DNA of 64,000 nt from the NCBI RefSeq assembly GCF_018613795.1, contig NZ_JAGGPN010000019.1, forward strand, positions 62,001-126,000, given 5' to 3'. This document shows, one piece after another, positions 26,295-40,011 of the stretch. This stretch comes from Arthrobacter sp. ISL-65 (GTDB lineage Bacteria; Actinomycetota; Actinomycetes; Actinomycetales; Micrococcaceae). Under the pieces are notes generated by a model. That model worked only from the letters and a program-made list of their open reading frames with translations. It searched no databases and had not been told where the DNA came from. A program made the position numbers and the translations under genes. The stretch's first letter is position 1. Each line of letters opens with the position of its first letter.

Positions 26295-26414
26295 CTATTC
26301 AACCTTGTCGGTTGAATCGCTCCAGACTGTTTTCCGGGCTTCGGATTCCTGCACCTTTTTCTTGTAGAGGAGGGCGCCTGCGATTGCAGCTGCAATAACC
26401 AGCAACTTCTTCAC
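26295..26414 (-). CDS. DLW-39 family mini-protein
   Basis: A 39-aa ORF (GTG at 26414) reading MKKLLVIAAAIAGALLYKKK, then VQESEARKTVWSDSTDKVE. It has one short membrane helix followed by a charged tail. Its size, its location between tRNA-Ile and tRNA-Ala, and the Trp-containing tail match the actinobacterial DLW-39 family, named for a DLW motif. Here the motif reads TVW instead of DLW. Function is unknown. Confidence 0.8.
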   Translation of the reverse strand: MKKLLVIAAAIAGALLYKKKVQESEARKTVWSDSTDKVE

Positions 26415-26484
26415 ATGCACCCCGTTCCGGCTTGATTCCTACGGAATCCGGCCTAAACCTCGACTTGAACCTGTGCAGGTTCCG

Positions 26485-26558
26485 TGGGCGTACCAGGACT
26501 TGAACCTGGGACCTCTTCGTTATCAGCGAAGCGCTCTAACCGCCTGAGCTATACGCCC
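26485..26558 (-). tRNA. tRNA-Ile (GAU)
   Basis: The minus strand pairs GGGCGTA with TACGCCC. The anticodon stem CTTCG/CGAAG holds CTGATAA (anticodon GAT), D-arm AGCTCAGGCGGTTAGAGC and T-loop GGTTCAAGTCC. Discriminator A. An Ile/Ala tRNA pair downstream of gyrA is standard near actinobacterial origins. Confidence 0.95.
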
Positions 26559-26657
26559 CGATGCCTCATCGGGCCGAGACATGACTCTACAGCACATCCC
26601 GGCCCGATCTCAAATCGAGGCATTTCAACGGGGTTTTTCCGCGGAAATACGGGGTTT

Positions 26658-27310
26658 TTAGTCGTCGGTGAGGGTCACGCCGATGCCGCCGACAAGCGTC
26701 GCCGAGATGTTGTACAGCACGGCCGACAGCATGGACAGGGCGGTCAGCAGCACCACATTCACGACGGCGATGATCGTCGCGAAGGACGCCACCTGGCCGA
26801 GCGACGCGACCTTCTTCAGTTCGAAGCCGCCGCCCTCGGAACCGGCGAGGGTTCCGAGCAGGCTGTCCACCTGGTCGAAGATGCCGGTCAGGTCCAGCAC
26901 GGTCCACAGCACGATGGCGGCCACTACCGTGACGATACCGAGCGCGACGGACAGCAGGAATGCCATTTTCAGAACGGACCAGGGGTCAACTTTGCTGACC
27001 AGCAGCCGGGCGCGGCGCACCTTGGCCTTCGGAGCCGGCTTGATCAGCCCTTGCGCACCGGGCGCACCCTGCGGGGCCTGGGGCCGCTGTCCGGGGGCTG
27101 CCGGGCGCTGTGCCGGCGCGGCCGGCCTCTGGCCCTGTCCTGCGGGTGCCGGGCGCTGCCCCGCACCTGCCGGGCGCTGCCCCGGAAGGCCCGACGGCGT
27201 GGCCGGGCTCTGCTGGGGACGCACCGGGGCATTCACCCGGGGAGCGGACCCCGGCTGACGCATCCCGCCGGGACCGTTACTGCTCGGCTTGGGAAATGAG
27301 TCGGAATTGC

Positions 27311-27314
<4 letters not shown>
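26658..27314 (-). CDS. DUF3566 transmembrane protein
   Basis: 218 aa. The first 100 residues are Pro/Gln/Ala/Gly-rich, with repeats of the form PGQRPAxPGQRP. The DUF3566 domain follows ([20 protein letters not shown], then a membrane helix, a loop and a second membrane helix [19 protein letters not shown]). Its GTG overlaps the gyrA stop (GTGA), so it is translated with gyrase. In mycobacteria the gene after gyrA (Rv0007) is of this family; a link to cell-wall growth has been suggested but I cannot confirm it. Confidence 0.88.
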
Positions 27315-30046
<2,732 letters not shown>

Positions 30047-30104
30047 AGTCTGTATTTTCCGTTTCAGGTATATGTCGGTTCTGGAATATCAGGCGGAGCA
30101 GCCG

Positions 30105-32276
<2,172 letters not shown>

Positions 32277-32638
32277 TCACTGTAGCGCCAGCTACTTGGT
32301 CGATCTGCGGAACCGCTCCCGCCCATGAAAAAGCGCGGGAAAACGGACTCAGTCAACGTTTCACCCGCGCCCAGTTATCTAGGGGAATTCTATCGTGAAA
32401 CGCCGCTGTTTCCCGCATTGGCGGGGCGCGGACGCGCCCCAATGTGCCCCTCGCAGGCCATTGGCTCCGCCTGCAAGGCTCCAGCAGGCCACGTTTTGGG
32501 CTCCTATACGGCCGACGGCGGTTTGAGCGCCCTGTACGCCGTTTGCGGTTTGTTCACGGAAGGCACAACCGGCGGGAGCTGCACCGGCCGGTTCGGCCAG
32601 CGCTGTCCGTTGCCGTACCGGCTGGTTTGGCCTCCCGG

Positions 32639-33196
32639 CTACCCGTAGGTGTCCCGCGGTCCGCGGCCGTTGACGGTACGTCCGCCCTTGCGCCAGCTCG
32701 GTGCCGCCGGGCCCAGCACCTGGATGCTGGTGACAACCCCGTCGCCGAGTTCGGTGCGGAACTTTTCGAGCAGGCTCATGCTGAGCAGCCGGAGCTGCGT
32801 CGCCCAGGCGGTGGAGTCGCACCGGACATGGAGGGTGGTGTCTGTGAAGCTTTCCGGGGTGCAGTGGGCAGCGATTTCCGGGCCCACAAGCGTCGCCCAC
32901 TCGGCCATGACCGAGCCCACGGCTACCGGCGAGGTCCAGCCGCGCTCGGCGACCAGCCGGCCCACGACTTTTCCCAGCCCCAGGGGATCGCGTCCGGTGG
33001 AGTGGAACTGGCTGAAACCCCGCGTTCCCCCCGGCGCGGTTCGTGGCTTTTGACTGGCGCCTGCCCGCGGCGCCTTCCGGCGGACCTCTCCACGTGCGGC
33101 CGCTGCCTCACGCATCCTGTTCAGCGCCGCCTGGGCGGCATCGATTTCATCGGGATCGCGGCCGGGCTGCAGGCCGCCGTCCTTATCCCTGTTCAT
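32639..33196 (-). CDS. dciA: DUF721 (DciA-type) protein
   Basis: 185 aa. The N-terminal 75 residues are Arg/Ala/Gly-rich and disordered. The DUF721 domain follows (EWATLVGPEIAAHCTPESF, LHVRCDSTAWATQLRLLS, FRTELGDGVVTSIQVLGP). DciA helps load the replicative helicase in bacteria without DnaC, fitting the origin location. Its ATG overlaps the 3' end of recF by 14 nt. Family identity is clear; the functional name rests on characterised relatives. Confidence 0.87.
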   Translation of the reverse strand: MNRDKDGGLQPGRDPDEIDAAQAALNRMREAAAARGEVRRKAPRAGASQKPRTAPGGTRGFSQFHSTGRDPLGLGKVVGRLVAERGWTSPVAVGSVMAEWATLVGPEIAAHCTPESFTDTTLHVRCDSTAWATQLRLLSMSLLEKFRTELGDGVVTSIQVLGPAAPSWRKGGRTVNGRGPRDTYG

Positions 33197-34385
33197 CGAT
33201 TCCTCCCGGGATTACCTTCACCCGCCGGCCCGCAAGCTCGTCTGGAATATCGGCGTCGACGGCGGCGGTCACCAGCACCTGCTCGGCGCCGGCAACTATT
33301 GCGGCCAGTTTACGCCGCCGGTGGACATCAAGTTCGGCGAAGACGTCGTCCAGGATGAGGATCGGCGCAGAGCCTCCGGTGCGGGCGTCGTCGAGCATGA
33401 CGTAGTAGGACGCCAGCCGCAGGGAAAGGCACATGGACCATGTTTCACCGTGCGAGGCGTAACCCTTGGCGGGCGCCTGCCCGAGTACGAGTTCCAGCTC
33501 GTCCCGGTGCGGACCCACCAGTGAGATGCCCCGTTCGCGTTCTTTGCGGCGGGACGCCGCAAAGGCCTGTACGTAGCGTTCCGCAAGCTCATCCACGGAC
33601 AGCATGCGCAGATCCTCGGCCGGGTTTCCCGGCCCGGGTGGTGCCGTCGAAGCACTGGCCGGTTCGCCGTCGTCGTCCATCATGGTCTGGAGTGTGGAGC
33701 GGTAGACCGCGTCCGCGGTCTTGGAACCGTCGGTGAGCTGGGCGTAGGCGCTGTTGAGGTGGGGCCGGAGCCGCTCGACGAGTTCCAGCCTCGCGTAGAG
33801 CAGTTCCGCCCCGGCGCGTGCCATGTGTTGGTCCCAGACATCGAGGGTGGCTTCGTGGCCGGCTGTGAATTTTCCGGCCCGTGCCGACTTCAGCAGTGCG
33901 TTGCGCTGTTTGAGCACGCGGTCGTAATCGCTGCGGGTGGCGGCGTGCCGGGGAATCAGGCTCACCAGGAGCTCATCCAGGAAGCGGCGCCGGTTCGACG
34001 GATCGCCCTTCACGAGCGCCAGGTCCTCCGGAGCGAACAGGACGGTGTGGCAGATGCCCAGCAGGTCGCGCGCACGGACCGGGTTGCTGCGGTTGATGCG
34101 TCCCCGGTTGGCCCTGCCGCCGTTGATTTCCAGCTCCAGGATGGTGGACTGTTCCCCCCGTACCAACTTGGCTCGGATCAGGGCGCGGTCGGTTCCGAAA
34201 CGGAGCAAGGGGCCGTCGGCACTGACCCGGTGCGAACTGAGGGTGGCCAGGTAGCCGATGGCTTCCATCAGGTTGGTCTTGCCGATTCCGTTGGAGCCGA
34301 CCAGGACCGTGACGCCCGGGTCAAACCGGAGATCCACTTGGGCGTAACTGCGGAAGTCAGTCAGGGACAGGTGTTCTAGGTACAC
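33183..34385 (-). CDS. recF: DNA replication and repair protein RecF
   Basis: A 400-aa SMC-like ATPase that loads RecA at gaps. Walker A is GSNGIGKTNLMEAI near the N-terminus, the signature region LVGPHRDELEL follows the middle domain, and Walker B is ILILDDVFAELD. It starts with GTG (VYLEHLSLTDFRSY) and sits between gnd and dciA in the common actinobacterial order. Confidence 0.96.
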   Translation of the reverse strand: MYLEHLSLTDFRSYAQVDLRFDPGVTVLVGSNGIGKTNLMEAIGYLATLSSHRVSADGPLLRFGTDRALIRAKLVRGEQSTILELEINGGRANRGRINRSNPVRARDLLGICHTVLFAPEDLALVKGDPSNRRRFLDELLVSLIPRHAATRSDYDRVLKQRNALLKSARAGKFTAGHEATLDVWDQHMARAGAELLYARLELVERLRPHLNSAYAQLTDGSKTADAVYRSTLQTMMDDDGEPASASTAPPGPGNPAEDLRMLSVDELAERYVQAFAASRRKERERGISLVGPHRDELELVLGQAPAKGYASHGETWSMCLSLRLASYYVMLDDARTGGSAPILILDDVFAELDVHRRRKLAAIVAGAEQVLVTAAVDADIPDELAGRRVKVIPGGIDEQG

Positions 34386-34445
34386 GCGATCTTCAAATTC
34401 TCGGGAACCGTCGGTCCGGAAGCCGCACGGAGCCCGGACACGGAG

Positions 34446-35330
34446 TTACTTGGCCGGACGGGTCGCATGGCCGCCGAACTGGTGCCGCAGCGCGGACACC
34501 ATCTTCATGGCCGGCGAGTTGTCCTCGCGCGAGGCGAAGCGGGCAAACAGCGCGGCGGTAATGGCGGGGGCCGGAACCGCATTGGCAATGGCCTCTTCCA
34601 CGGTCCAGCGGCCCTCACCGGAGTCCTCGACGTAGTCGTCGATGGAGGCGAGTCCGGGATCCTCGTCCAGCGCCTTCACCATGAGGTCCAGCAGCCAGGA
34701 CCGGACAACCGTTCCCTTTTGCCACGCGCGGAACGTTCCGGGGAGATCGGTGACGATGTCCTTGGCCGCGAGGAGTTCATAGCCTTCGGCGTAGGCCTGC
34801 ATCAGGCCGTATTCGATGCCGTTGTGCACCATCTTCGCGTAGTGGCCCGCGCCGACGCCGCCCACATGGACAAAGCTGTCCGCGCGGTCGCCTTCCGGGC
34901 GGAGGGCGTCGAAGACCGGCAAGGCGAGTTCAATGTCTTCTGCCTCTCCGCCGGCCATGAGGCCGTAACCGTTCTGCAGGCCCCAGACTCCGCCGGATAC
35001 GCCGCAGTCGGCGAAGCGGATACCCTTTTCGGCCAGGGCCGCGGCGTGCTTCTGGTCCTCGCTGAAGCGGGAGTTGCCGCCGTCGATCACCATGTCACCG
35101 GGCTGCAGCTTCGCACCGAGCTCGGTTATGACAGCATCGGTGATTTCACCGGACGGAACCATGACCCAGATCAGGCGCGGCGCAGGAAGTGCGGCGATGA
35201 GCTCGTCCGTGGAGGCGACATCGGTAACCTCGGGGTTGCGGTCGAAGCCAGTGACATCGATCCCGCCCTTGCGCAGCCGTTCGCGCATGTTGAAACCCAT
35301 TTTTCCAAGGCCGATCAGTCCGATATGCAC
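34446..35330 (-). CDS. gnd: 6-phosphogluconate dehydrogenase (decarboxylating), short type
   Basis: 294 aa; oxidises 6-phosphogluconate to ribulose 5-phosphate and CO2 in the pentose phosphate pathway. GTG at 35330 is chosen so the protein starts with the Rossmann strand HIGLIGLGKMGFNM. The substrate motif is CGVSGGVWGLQNGYGLMAGG, and the catalytic Lys/Asn are in HYAKMVHNGIEYG. The 294-residue length marks the short GndA-like group, often NAD-dependent, as opposed to the 470-aa form. An insertion between dnaN and recF is usual in actinobacteria. Confidence 0.94.
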   Translation of the reverse strand: MHIGLIGLGKMGFNMRERLRKGGIDVTGFDRNPEVTDVASTDELIAALPAPRLIWVMVPSGEITDAVITELGAKLQPGDMVIDGGNSRFSEDQKHAAALAEKGIRFADCGVSGGVWGLQNGYGLMAGGEAEDIELALPVFDALRPEGDRADSFVHVGGVGAGHYAKMVHNGIEYGLMQAYAEGYELLAAKDIVTDLPGTFRAWQKGTVVRSWLLDLMVKALDEDPGLASIDDYVEDSGEGRWTVEEAIANAVPAPAITAALFARFASREDNSPAMKMVSALRHQFGGHATRPAK

Positions 35331-35374
35331 GGTGTGAACTCTTTTCTGCGCGGATGGGTAGGGATTCAGGATCA

Positions 35375-35438
35375 CCAACTAGGTAGCAGCTCGGGGCGTT
35401 CTGCGGGTTCAGAGGCCCCTCAGCTGCTACTCAGTTGG
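35375..35438 (-). other. Long imperfect hairpin between dnaN and gnd
   Basis: CCAACT (35375) pairs with AGTTGG (35433-35438), GTAGCAGCT (35383-35391) with AGCTGCTAC (35422-35430), and GGGGC (35393-35397) with GCCCC (35415-35419), giving about 20 bp with two small internal bulges. No T-tract follows on the minus strand, so it may be an mRNA-processing or attenuation structure and not a simple terminator. Confidence 0.6.
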
Positions 35439-35447
35439 GCGAGTGGC

Positions 35448-36572
35448 TTAGTTGGGCAGGCGCACCGGCATCACGAGGTAGCGGTAGTCGTCCTGGTCCT
35501 CACCGTCGATGTCGTTCTGCGCGGTGATCATGGCGGGCTTCGGCGCCGTGGTGAAGGAGAAGCGCACAAACTTGGTTTCGATCACGCTGAGGCCTTCAAC
35601 CAGGTAGTGCGGGTTGAACGCCACCGTGATGTCCTCGCCGGACAGCTGAGCTTCAAGCTCTTCAGATGCCTGCGCGTCCTCGCCGGTGCCGGCGTCTAGG
35701 TGCAGTTGGCCCTGCGTAAACGCGAGCCGGACCGGAGTGTTGCGTTCCGCAACCAGGGAGACGCGGCGGACGGCCTCCACAAGCTCCTGGGTCTGCACGG
35801 TGGCGTGAATCGGCGTGGAATCCGGGAACAGCGAGCGGATTTTGGGGTAATCGCCGTCGACCAGCAGGGACGTGGTGGTGCGGCCGCCGCTTTCAAAGCC
35901 GATGAGCCGGCTGTCGTCCTCGGCGATGGCCAGGTTGATGTCACCGCTGCCACCCAAAGTCTTGGCAACCTCGTTCAGGGTCTTGGCCTTGACCAGGGCG
36001 CTGGTGGAGATGCCAGGCGTGACGGGCTTCCACGGAACCTCACGCATGGCGAGCCGGTAGCGGTCCGTGGCCAGGAGGGTGATGAGGTCATCCTCGATCT
36101 CCATCCGCACGCCGGTGAGGATGGGAAGAGTGTCATCCTTGCTGGCCGCGATGATCACCTGGGACACAGCCTGGGCGAAGGCATCGCCGGCAACAGTGCC
36201 AGTGATGGTGGGTAGCGCAGGCAGCGGCGGGTATTCGGCCTCGGGCATGGTTGCCAGATGGAAGCTGCTTCGCCGGCAGGTGAGTGTGACCTTGTTGCCG
36301 TCGGTTTCGATGTCCACCGGTGCCGACGGAAGGCTGCGGCAGATGTCCGCGAGTAGGCGGCCGGAAACCAGGATGGTGCCTTCGTCCCTGATGTCGGCAG
36401 GAATCTCAAGCCTCGCTGAGGTCTCGTAATCGAAGCTGGACAGGCTTACGGTCCCGGATTCAGCCTTGAGCAGGAGGCCGGAGAGCACGGGCACTGGCGG
36501 CCGCGGAGACAACGACCGGGCTGTCCATGTGACGGCTTCTGCCAGGACGTCCCGTTCGACTCTGAACTTCAC
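35448..36572 (-). CDS. dnaN: DNA polymerase III beta sliding clamp
   Basis: 374 aa; the ring that tethers the replicative polymerase. GTG at 36572 gives the standard N-terminus VKFRVERDVLAEAVTWTARS. Three clamp domains follow, with typical blocks PVPVLSGLLLKAESG, LPILTGVRMEIEDD, LVDGDYPKIRSLFP and the C-terminal YLVMPVRLPN. It follows dnaA across the oriC gap in the same direction. Confidence 0.97.
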   Translation of the reverse strand: MKFRVERDVLAEAVTWTARSLSPRPPVPVLSGLLLKAESGTVSLSSFDYETSARLEIPADIRDEGTILVSGRLLADICRSLPSAPVDIETDGNKVTLTCRRSSFHLATMPEAEYPPLPALPTITGTVAGDAFAQAVSQVIIAASKDDTLPILTGVRMEIEDDLITLLATDRYRLAMREVPWKPVTPGISTSALVKAKTLNEVAKTLGGSGDINLAIAEDDSRLIGFESGGRTTTSLLVDGDYPKIRSLFPDSTPIHATVQTQELVEAVRRVSLVAERNTPVRLAFTQGQLHLDAGTGEDAQASEELEAQLSGEDITVAFNPHYLVEGLSVIETKFVRFSFTTAPKPAMITAQNDIDGEDQDDYRYLVMPVRLPN

Positions 36573-36825
36573 GGAAGGGTGCCGCCTTTCATTGCTGCTG
36601 CCATTTTCTGAACGGGAACTCGCAAGGAGCCCACAAGACCGGTGCCCCCAAAGTCCCTGAACCTGCATGGTCCGTGCATGGCCGACCGCAAACAGACCCA
36701 GGGATGGGAGCGCTGCAGACAGCTTAGCCGGAACAACAGGGATTTCCCCATCCCCGCCAGTGCTGCCGGCTCAGCCGGCTGCCCGCGGCCGATGCTTTGG
36801 CCGGTGCGGTGGAGGTCCCTGAACG

Positions 36826-37078
36826 AGATTGTTATTTGAGGGATTTCAATTTTTTGGGATTAGTAGTGTTAATAACTGCTGTGGAAACTGTGGATAACCC
36901 GGTTTCACGGCTCGGATCCGCGGTTGAGCCCTGTTCATGGACTGTGGGTTCGGCACGTTTTAAACAGGGTGTGGATGGGGACAACTTATTTGGCCTGTTT
37001 GGTGATCCACAGGCGCCTTAAGGGTTTTAAGCCCATTAACCGCGGTTGTCCCCTTAACTGTCCACAGGGTTATCCACA
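36826..37078. other. oriC: oriC candidate: AT-rich stretch and DnaA boxes between dnaA and dnaN
   Basis: The 537-nt gap 36573-37109 has no gene. Bases 36826-36876 are strikingly AT-rich for this genome (a TTATTTGAGGG, CAATTTTTTGGG stretch), a candidate unwinding element. Next to it are TGTGGAAAC (36880-36888) and a perfect TGTGGATAA (36889-36897). Further on lie TGATCCACA (37003-37011), CTGTCCACA (37058-37066) and a perfect TTATCCACA (37070-37078); the last two start exactly 12 bp apart. GTTAATAAC at 36868-36876 is the complement of the GTTATTAAC motif of the 20-21 kb cluster. Confidence 0.75.
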
Positions 37079-37109
37079 CGCCCCTGTTAATAAGGTTAAG
37101 AACCTTGGA

Positions 37110-38531
37110 TCAGGAGTCGCGCTGCTGCTGCTTGATCCGGTTGGTGAGCTCGGTGACCTGGTTGTAAATCACACGCCGCTCGGCCATAAGTTCACGGATC
37201 TTGCGGTCGGCGTGGATCACGGTGGTGTGGTCCCGGCCGCCGAGCTCCTGGCCGATCTTGGGCAGCGACATGTCAGTCAGCTCGCGGCACAGGTACATGG
37301 CGATCTGGCGTGCGGTCACCAGGGTCCGGGTCCGCGACTTGCTGCACAGCTCCTCCATGCTGAGCTTGAAGTATTCAGCCGTCTGCTGCAGGATCTGGCC
37401 CGACGTGATTTCCTGGGCGCCATCGTCGGTGATGAGGTCCTTGAGCACCATCTCCGCGAGGGCCACGTCCACCGGCTGGCGGTTGAGGCTGGCGAACGCC
37501 GTCACACGGATGAGGGCGCCTTCGAGTTCGCGGATGTTGCTGGCGATCTTCGAAGCGATGTACTCCAGGGCGTCGTCCGGGGCGGACAGGCCTTCGCTGA
37601 GGGCCTTCTTCCGGAGGATGGCGATGCGTGTTTCCAGTTCGGGTGGCTGGATGTCCGTCAGCAAGCCCCATTCGAAGCGGGACTTCATCCGGTCCTCGAA
37701 GCCTGCAAGCAGCTTGGGTGGCTGGTCAGAGGTGATGACCACCTGCTTGTTGTTGTTGTGCAGCGAGTTGAACGTGTGGAAGAACTCCTCCAGCGTCCGG
37801 TCCTTGCCGGCCAGGAACTGGATGTCGTCGATCAACAGGACGTCGACGTTGCGGTACGTCGTCTTGAAGCTGGCGCCTTCATCGTCACGGATCGAGTTGA
37901 TGAAGTCGTTGGTGAATTCCTCGGAGTTGACGTACCGGACGCGGATGCCGCTGTAGAGGCGCCGGGCGTAATGGCCGATGGCATGCAGCAGGTGGGTCTT
38001 GCCCAGGCCCGAGTCGCCGTAGATGAACAGCGGGTTGTAGGCCTTGGCCGGGGCTTCGGCCACGGCGACGGCCGCAGCATGGGCAAACCTGTTGGAGGAA
38101 CCGATGACGAAGGTGTCGAAAACGTACTTGGGGTTAAGCCTGCCGAACTCGTGTGAAGTGCTCGGCAGCATTGGCTGCGGCTTCTGCTCCACCGAGGGAT
38201 CGTTTGCGAGGGAAAGCTCGACGGCGGGTTCGGGCTCCACGTGGATGGGCACCAGATCGGTGTCGACGTCGATCGCGCAGCGGATGTCGTCAGAGAAGAC
38301 GTTGCGGAGCGCGTCATCGAGAGCGTCCTTGACCTGGGTCTGGAGCACTTCCCTCGTCAGTTCGTTGGGCACGGCAACGAGAAGGGTGGAACCGATGAGG
38401 CCCTGGGCCTGCGCGAGGATGACAAAGCCGCGTTGCCGGGGCGAGACGCGGTCGTCCTGTTCGAGAAGATTCACCACGCGCCGCCAGGAACTTCCGACAG
38501 TGTTGGCGTGGTTGGCTTCGTCTACTGTCAT
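37110..38531 (-). CDS. dnaA: Chromosomal replication initiator DnaA
   Basis: 473 aa. ATG at 38531 is selected because GAGGA precedes it by about 9 nt and the protein then begins [16 protein letters not shown]. Domain I is short. Domain III is AAA+ with Walker [14 protein letters not shown] and Walker [14 protein letters not shown], plus sensor motifs. Domain IV has the DnaA-box-binding signature [15 protein letters not shown]. DnaA boxes flank the gene on both sides, so autoregulation is likely. Confidence 0.98.
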   Translation of the reverse strand: MTVDEANHANTVGSSWRRVVNLLEQDDRVSPRQRGFVILAQAQGLIGSTLLVAVPNELTREVLQTQVKDALDDALRNVFSDDIRCAIDVDTDLVPIHVEPEPAVELSLANDPSVEQKPQPMLPSTSHEFGRLNPKYVFDTFVIGSSNRFAHAAAVAVAEAPAKAYNPLFIYGDSGLGKTHLLHAIGHYARRLYSGIRVRYVNSEEFTNDFINSIRDDEGASFKTTYRNVDVLLIDDIQFLAGKDRTLEEFFHTFNSLHNNNKQVVITSDQPPKLLAGFEDRMKSRFEWGLLTDIQPPELETRIAILRKKALSEGLSAPDDALEYIASKIASNIRELEGALIRVTAFASLNRQPVDVALAEMVLKDLITDDGAQEITSGQILQQTAEYFKLSMEELCSKSRTRTLVTARQIAMYLCRELTDMSLPKIGQELGGRDHTTVIHADRKIRELMAERRVIYNQVTELTNRIKQQQRDS

Positions 38532-38607
38532 CAAATTCGGTTCCTCAAAGCTTGCTGCCTGCATTACATGCAGCCGCAAGCCCGAAAACCAGGGTGCTGG
38601 CCCGGCT

Positions 38608-38778
38608 TAATCCACAGGGTTATGCACAGTCCGTGGATAATCGGCTACTGAGACACTCTAGGGGATGAAAAGCCTAGAAGATAGCTGGGAAGTCCCTTGT
38701 GGATAATTACACCGTTGTGGTTCGAAAACGGCGATTGTGGGCCGCTTCATCCACAGGTTCGGCACACGGTTAGCCACA
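38608..38778. other. DnaA-box cluster upstream of dnaA
   Basis: The 472-nt gap between dnaA and rpmH (38532-39003) contains TAATCCACA (38608-38616), TTATGCACA (38620-38628, again 12 bp on), CGTGGATAA (38632-38640), a perfect TGTGGATAA (38698-38706), TCATCCACA (38747-38755) and TTAGCCACA (38770-38778). It includes the divergent dnaA and rpmH promoters and probably contributes to origin function or autorepression. I could not place the promoters confidently. Confidence 0.7.
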
Positions 38779-39003
38779 GCTGGGGAAACACGCCGGATGC
38801 CCTGCTGGTTTGACTCCCGGCGGCGTTTTGCCCTACCGTTGTGGAGTCCTTTGTGCCTGCTTTCTGAACCCATTTTGGACTTCCGGACGCTTCGCGTGTT
38901 CCGGGAAATCCAGGGGAAGCAGACACATACAAAACTTAGCGTCGGCCAGTTCTTCCCCTTACTGATCGGGTGGGCGCACCTTTGATCCACTGGAGTAACT
39001 AAC

Positions 39004-39141
39004 GTGAGCAAGCGGACTTTTCAGCCGAATAACCGCCGTCGGGCCAAGAAGCACGGCTTCCGCCTTCGTATGCGCACCCGTGCCGGCCGTGCCATTCTGG
39101 CCGCCCGTCGTGGCAAGGGCCGCACCGAACTGTCGGCCTAA
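39004..39141 (+). CDS. rpmH: 50S ribosomal protein L34
   Basis: 45 aa, [19 protein letters not shown] with the strongly basic C-terminus [12 protein letters not shown] start at 39004 after GGAG. L34 beside dnaA, followed by rnpA, is nearly universal. Confidence 0.97.
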   Translation: MSKRTFQPNNRRRAKKHGFRLRMRTRAGRAILAARRGKGRTELSA

Positions 39142-39181
39142 ATACTGACTTGTCGGTCTTCTTCCTTCTGCGAGATTAGCG

Positions 39182-39607
39182 GTGCTTGCCACCCGGAACC
39201 GCCTGAGGACTTCAACCGATTTTTCAACAACTGTACGTTCCGGCGTCCGCAATGGACGCCGGAACGTAGTGTTATATACGGCAACTATTGGAGCCGACGA
39301 ACCAAGCCGCATCGGCTTCATTGTTTCCAAAGCTGTCGGGAACGCTGTTGCCAGGAACCTCGTTAAGAGGAGACTTAGAGAAGCCGGCGCTGTCTCGCTG
39401 CACGAGTACGGCACCGGGTTCGCTATTGTGGTGCGTGCTTTGCCTGCCTCCGCAACAGCCAGCTGGGATGAACTCCTGGCTGATTACAACGCTGCCTTGG
39501 CTAACACCATGAGGCGGCTGGCTGGCCGCCACCCGGGGGTGACCGGAACGAGGCCGGCCGGAACGCGACCGGACGGAACAACACAGGAGGGGACACAGCG
39601 TGCTTGA
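39182..39607 (+). CDS. rnpA: Ribonuclease P protein component
   Basis: 141 aa with GTG start; the protein cofactor of RNase P, which matures tRNA 5' ends. The RNA-binding signature is NAVARNLVKRRLREAG. The C-terminal 25 residues are a Thr/Gly/Arg tail (GTRPAGTRPDGTTQEG) beyond the usual domain. It overlaps yidD by 8 nt. Confidence 0.95.
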   Translation: MLATRNRLRTSTDFSTTVRSGVRNGRRNVVLYTATIGADEPSRIGFIVSKAVGNAVARNLVKRRLREAGAVSLHEYGTGFAIVVRALPASATASWDELLADYNAALANTMRRLAGRHPGVTGTRPAGTRPDGTTQEGTQRA

Positions 39608-39995
39608 CCCGAGTGCCGCCGTCGTCCGTTCCCCCAAGTCCGCAGCAGCGGCTGCGGGCAGCTTCATCTGGAACCTGCCCCGCAATATCCTCATTCTTCT
39701 GCTCCTGGCCTACCGCAAGGTGATTTCTCCCTTGTACGGCCAGGTTTGCCGCTTTTTTCCCTCCTGCTCGGCTTATGCGCTTGAAGCAGTCACCGTCCAC
39801 GGTGCCGTCAAGGGCAGCTGGCTCGCGGCCAGGCGTCTGGCACGCTGCCACCCGTGGAACGCCGGTGGCGTGGACCATGTCCCCGCCGGCCACCGGGAAT
39901 GGCCTGAAAACCAGACCCCCACAATTGTTGTGCTGAACAACCCGGACAAGTACCTGGATGCTCAGACTGATGAAGAAGGCCGCGCTGCGGCCTGA
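39600..39995 (+). CDS. yidD: Membrane protein insertion efficiency factor YidD
   Basis: 131 aa. The DUF37 core is LLLAYRKVISPLYGQVCRFFPSCSAYALEAV, with the CRFFPSCS Cys pair, followed by RRLARCHPWNAGGVDHVP. It helps YidC insert membrane proteins. It starts with GTG inside the end of rnpA, and yidC begins 16 nt after it. Confidence 0.95.
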   Translation: MLDPSAAVVRSPKSAAAAAGSFIWNLPRNILILLLLAYRKVISPLYGQVCRFFPSCSAYALEAVTVHGAVKGSWLAARRLARCHPWNAGGVDHVPAGHREWPENQTPTIVVLNNPDKYLDAQTDEEGRAAA

Positions 39996-40011
39996 CGAAT
40001 AGGGATATCGT

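Noticed and set aside
32423-32440. GGGGCGC/GCGCCCC hairpin as the terminator of dciA
   Set aside because: No T-tract on the minus strand; kept only as a note under gyrB.
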